Source: Streptomyces sp. SAT1
Lineage (GTDB): Bacteria > Actinomycetota > Actinomycetes > Streptomycetales > Streptomycetaceae
Reading direction: 5' to 3'
DNA length: 64,000 nt
Assembly (NCBI RefSeq): GCF_001654495.1
Contig: NZ_CP015849.1
Coordinates: 2,889,501-2,953,500, forward strand
A model generated the notes under the pieces. The model saw nothing but the letters and a program-made list of their open reading frames with translations, made no database searches and was not told the origin of the DNA. Position 1 is the first letter of the stretch; the number at the start of each line of letters is the position of its first letter. Made by a program: the position numbers and the translations under genes. Below, piece after piece: positions 62,630 to 64,000 of the stretch.

Positions 62630-63127
62630 ATGGAGGACGAGGTCGATCGGCTGGTCGCAGCGTGGCGCCGGGAGCGCCCGGACCTCGACGTGGAACCGCT
62701 GGAGGTGCTCAGCCGGGTGAGCCGGCTGGCCCGGCATCTGGACCGGGCCCGGCGGCTGGCCTTCTCCGAGCACAGCCTGGAGCCCTGGGAGTTCGACGTG
62801 CTGACCGCGCTGCGCCGCGCGGGCGCGCCGTACCAGCTCTCGCCCGGACAGCTGCTGACGCAGACCCTGGTCACCTCGGGCACGATGACGAACCGCATCG
62901 ACCGGCTGGCCAAGAAGGGCCTGGTCGAGCGGCTGCCCGACCCCAGTGACCGGCGGGGCGTGCTGGTCCGGCTCACGGAGAACGGCCGGGACCGCGCCGA
63001 CCGGTCGCTGTCCGGCCTGCTGGACCAGGAGCGGGCCATCCTCGGCGAGCTGTCCGCCGCGCAGCGCGACGAACTGGCCTCCCTGCTACGCCAGTTGACC
63101 GCCCCGTTCGACAACATCCCCGGCTAG
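62630..63127 (+). CDS. MarR family transcriptional regulator
   Basis: The 165-residue protein has a winged helix-turn-helix (about 55-120): EFDVLTALRRAGAPYQLSPGQLL, VTSGTMTNRIDRLAKKGLVERLPDPSDRRGVLVRLTENGRD. The D-x-R-G wing motif is intact. The N- and C-terminal helices form the dimer interface. It probably controls tam and the VOC gene divergent from it, through TTGATATCAA. The ligand is unknown. The 3' end overlaps the response regulator gene by 42 bases in the opposite direction. Confidence 0.92.
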   Translation: MEDEVDRLVAAWRRERPDLDVEPLEVLSRVSRLARHLDRARRLAFSEHSLEPWEFDVLTALRRAGAPYQLSPGQLLTQTLVTSGTMTNRIDRLAKKGLVERLPDPSDRRGVLVRLTENGRDRADRSLSGLLDQERAILGELSAAQRDELASLLRQLTAPFDNIPG

Positions 63128-63874
63128 CTCCCGGCGGGCGGGAGCCGGCTCCGCCGGACCCACGCCGGCCCTGCGGGCGAGGGCGACCGCGGCCAGCGTG
63201 GAGTGCACACCGAGCTTGCCCAGGACGTTCTGCATATGGGTGCGCACGGTGTGCGGGGAGAGGAACAGCCGCTCGGCGACCGCCTTGCGCCCGAGCCCGG
63301 CGACCATGCAGCGCAGCACCTCCCGCTCGCGCGGGGTCAGCGACTCCACCAGCCGTTCGCTCTCGGTGCGGTGCTTGCGGGCGGCGGTCAGCTCGCGCAG
63401 GACACCGGTCAGCAGCGCGGGCGGCAGATGCGTCTCGTCGCGCAGCACCCCGCGGATGACGGTGAGCAGCCGGGACAGCGAGCAGTCCTTGGCGACCCAG
63501 CCGCAGGCGCCCGCCTGGAGGGCCAGCGCGGCCCGGCGCGGGTCGTCCTTCTCGGCGAGGACCACGGTCCGTACGCCGGACTGGGCGGCGCGCACCCCGG
63601 CCACCAGGGAGATGCCGTCCACCAGGCCGTCCGCGTTGGCCTCCTGGACGGGGACGGCGGCCCGGCCGCCGGGCACCTTGCCGCCCAGGTCCGCGTCGAC
63701 GAGCAGCACGTCGTAGCGGCGGCCCTCGGCGGCGGCCCGCTCCAGGCAGCGCAGGGCCGCCGGTCCGGACCCGGCCGCCGAGACGTCGACGTCCGGCTCG
63801 GCGGCCAGGGCCGCGGCCAGGGACTCGGCGAAGATGCGGTGGTCGTCGACGACCAGGACGCGTACACGAACCAC
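63086..63874 (-). CDS. NarL/LuxR family response regulator
   Basis: The 262-residue protein has a receiver domain: RVLVVDDHRIFAESLAAALAAEPDVDVSAAG, DVLLVDADLGG with the phospho-accepting Asp, and GWVAKD holding the conserved Lys. The C-terminal LuxR HTH has LTPREREVLRCMVAGLGRKAVAERLFLSPHTVRTHMQNVLGKLGVHSTLAAVALA. The receiver contains an extra Gly/Pro-rich insert after DLGGKV. The start is the GTG at 63874 with AAGGGGG upstream. No kinase gene is adjacent. Its last 42 bases overlap the MarR gene tail to tail. Confidence 0.9.
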   Translation of the reverse strand: MVRVRVLVVDDHRIFAESLAAALAAEPDVDVSAAGSGPAALRCLERAAAEGRRYDVLLVDADLGGKVPGGRAAVPVQEANADGLVDGISLVAGVRAAQSGVRTVVLAEKDDPRRAALALQAGACGWVAKDCSLSRLLTVIRGVLRDETHLPPALLTGVLRELTAARKHRTESERLVESLTPREREVLRCMVAGLGRKAVAERLFLSPHTVRTHMQNVLGKLGVHSTLAAVALARRAGVGPAEPAPARRELAGDVVERGGQLA

Positions 63875-64000
63875 TGGAACCCCCTTCCCCACGCTCCTGG
63901 AGAGCAGGGGATCTCCGTCATCGAGGACGACGGCCGGCCGTGTCCGGGGGCGGCCGCGCGGGCACGACGCCCGGGGCCGCGGGATCCGCACGGCCGCCGC

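Overview
The window is high-GC actinobacterial chromosome and almost certainly from a Streptomyces. The signs are GC-rich third codon positions, many GTG starts and one TTG start, and a tRNA-Leu with a UAA anticodon (the bldA tRNA). The gene order (ndh, ppx, DUF501, ftsB, eno, two Rpf muralytic genes, P450, mazG, surA-like, mfd, glmU, prs, rplY, pth, ppc) is one I recall from the S. coelicolor core chromosome around SCO3075-SCO3130. The species cannot be told from the sequence. No insertion sequence, prophage or CRISPR array was seen.

Region 1 (1-14,100) is core and house-keeping sequence: an RpiR-type regulator, a cystathionine beta-synthase, an SGNH hydrolase, an acetyl-CoA acetyltransferase, a Bax-inhibitor-1 membrane protein, a 4-hydroxybenzoate hydroxylase, an RCC1-repeat lipoprotein and a sugar porter. 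Region 2 (14,100-18,800) holds a truncated fabI-like remnant, the bldA tRNA and an ABC transporter of the MacB/FtsX type. Region 3 (18,800-34,300) holds a cyclopropane synthase, an NADH dehydrogenase with a Rex-like operator upstream, the eno-ftsB-DUF501-ppx operon, and rpfA with a c-di-AMP (ydaO-type) riboswitch. It continues with a second Rpf gene, a P450, mazG, a SurA-like lipoprotein, a Tat-type glycoside-hydrolase-like protein and an HNH lipoprotein.

Region 4 (34,300-42,970) has mfd, a second ABC/FtsX transporter paralogous to the first, and a coiled-coil protein. Region 5 (43,176-48,537) is the most unusual part. It holds four genes in two divergent pairs built from toxin domains (XOO_2897-like deaminase, WHH/HNH nuclease, YwqJ deaminase) and matching immunity domains (Imm35-like, SUKH-4, SUKH-1, SUKH-3). 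Toxin and immunity parts are fused in one polypeptide in two of the genes. No secretion leader is visible.

Region 6 (48,500-64,000) has an orphan histidine kinase, a helix-turn-helix protein next to tRNA-Gln, and the glmU-prs-rplY-pth block. Then come ppc, a fatty acid desaturase translationally coupled to a TetR regulator under tandem operators, a trans-aconitate methyltransferase divergent from a MarR regulator, and a LuxR-type response regulator.

Functional themes are central carbon and C1/sulfur metabolism (eno, ppc, CBS), cell-wall remodelling and division (rpf genes, ftsB, glmU), lipid modification (CFA synthase, desaturase, thiolase), nucleotide sanitation and repair (mazG, mfd, prs) and developmental control (bldA). 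All family assignments come from reading motifs by eye. Searches that would settle the uncertain ones are named in the findings.
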